Both the position numbers and the translations under genes were made by a program. Below are positions 6,232-6,300 of a stretch of DNA of 6,300 bases, piece after piece. Source of the stretch: an uncultured Bacteroidales bacterium (GTDB lineage Bacteria > Bacteroidota > Bacteroidia > Bacteroidales > P3); the NCBI GenBank assembly GCA_947177315.1, contig CAMWTX010000095.1, positions 1-6,300 on the forward strand, read 5' to 3'. The notes below the pieces were generated by a model. That model did not search any database. It saw only the letters and a program-made list of their open reading frames with translations, and was not told the origin of the DNA. Every line of letters begins with the position of its first letter. Positions within the stretch are counted from its first letter, which is position 1.

Positions 6232-6300
6232 ATGGTATTAATTACACTTGTAATGGCACATCAAAATCCTGTTTTTTACCCTGAATCTTCTTTTGCGGGA
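6232..6300. other. Window edge: undecided start or end of a neighbouring gene
   Basis: On + an ATG at 6232, with another in frame at 6253, opens a frame that runs without a stop to the end of the window, reading MAHQNPVFYPESSFAG from the second start. On - a frame entering at the edge ends at a TAA at 6242-6244 with a polar tail ending in FDVPLQV. Both are short and plausible, and neither matches a family I recognise. A divergent + gene or the tail of a - gene upstream of the DUF4234 gene would both fit. Confidence 0.2.
6241..6254. promoter_or_regulatory. Palindrome upstream of the DUF4234 promoter, possible operator
   Basis: ATTACA-CT-TGTAAT has perfect 6-bp arms around a 2-base centre. It lies 14 bases upstream of the DUF4234 -33 element and overlaps TACACTTG (6243-6250), itself a one-mismatch -7-like sequence on +. 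The form is that of a dimeric repressor or activator site, but no matching regulator is in the window. Chance occurrence in AT-rich DNA is possible. Confidence 0.3.

Overview
The window looks like a chromosomal housekeeping segment from a member of the Bacteroidota, most likely the Bacteroidales. Four things point there: the 3' end of a Bacteroidota-style 5S rRNA; a lysyl-tRNA synthetase and an unusually long PurF-like protein that both read like the Bacteroides-group versions; promoter candidates of the TTTG / TAnnTTTG type; and mostly absent Shine-Dalgarno sequences. The genes from lysS to rfbB have moderate GC (roughly 50-57 % where I counted). The last gene and the flank after it are clearly more AT-rich. 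The genus cannot be read from this sequence.

Layout. Bases 1-52 are the tail of a 5S rRNA, so an rRNA operon ends here, closed by a strong intrinsic terminator (57-83). Bases 84-309 hold no gene. They contain a 124-bp imperfect fold-back element (87-210), a short direct repeat and a probable promoter. Then come four genes on the + strand, with gaps of 29 nt, a 4-nt overlap and 1 nt: lysS (class II lysyl-tRNA synthetase), a LutA-type cysteine-rich Fe-S oxidoreductase subunit, a 634-residue amidophosphoribosyltransferase-like protein, and rfbB (dTDP-glucose 4,6-dehydratase). The spacing suggests one transcription unit that mixes translation, redox, purine/amidotransferase and cell-surface sugar functions. 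It has no obvious single pathway. It ends in a second fold-back element (5568-5692) and a perfect 15-bp GAAA-tetraloop terminator (5722-5757) that can work in both directions. On the - strand, converging on it, is a small DUF4234 membrane protein gene (5780-6175) with a well-matched Bacteroidota promoter. The last 70 bases carry a palindrome and a short open frame whose gene identity cannot be settled.

The most interesting signal is the pair of intergenic fold-back elements. They are 124 and 125 bp long and share a core built on CGTAC / GTACG at the midpoint, plus short conserved blocks at almost the same offsets. Their long outer arms are unrelated in sequence between copies, yet each is self-complementary within its copy. 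This is the reverse of an ordinary MITE, where the ends are conserved, and it suggests a structure-maintained repeat family. The protein-coding genes otherwise fit known families. The PurF-like protein is divergent at the catalytic loop and at the Fe-S ligand positions, and the LutA-like gene stands without lutB or lutC.
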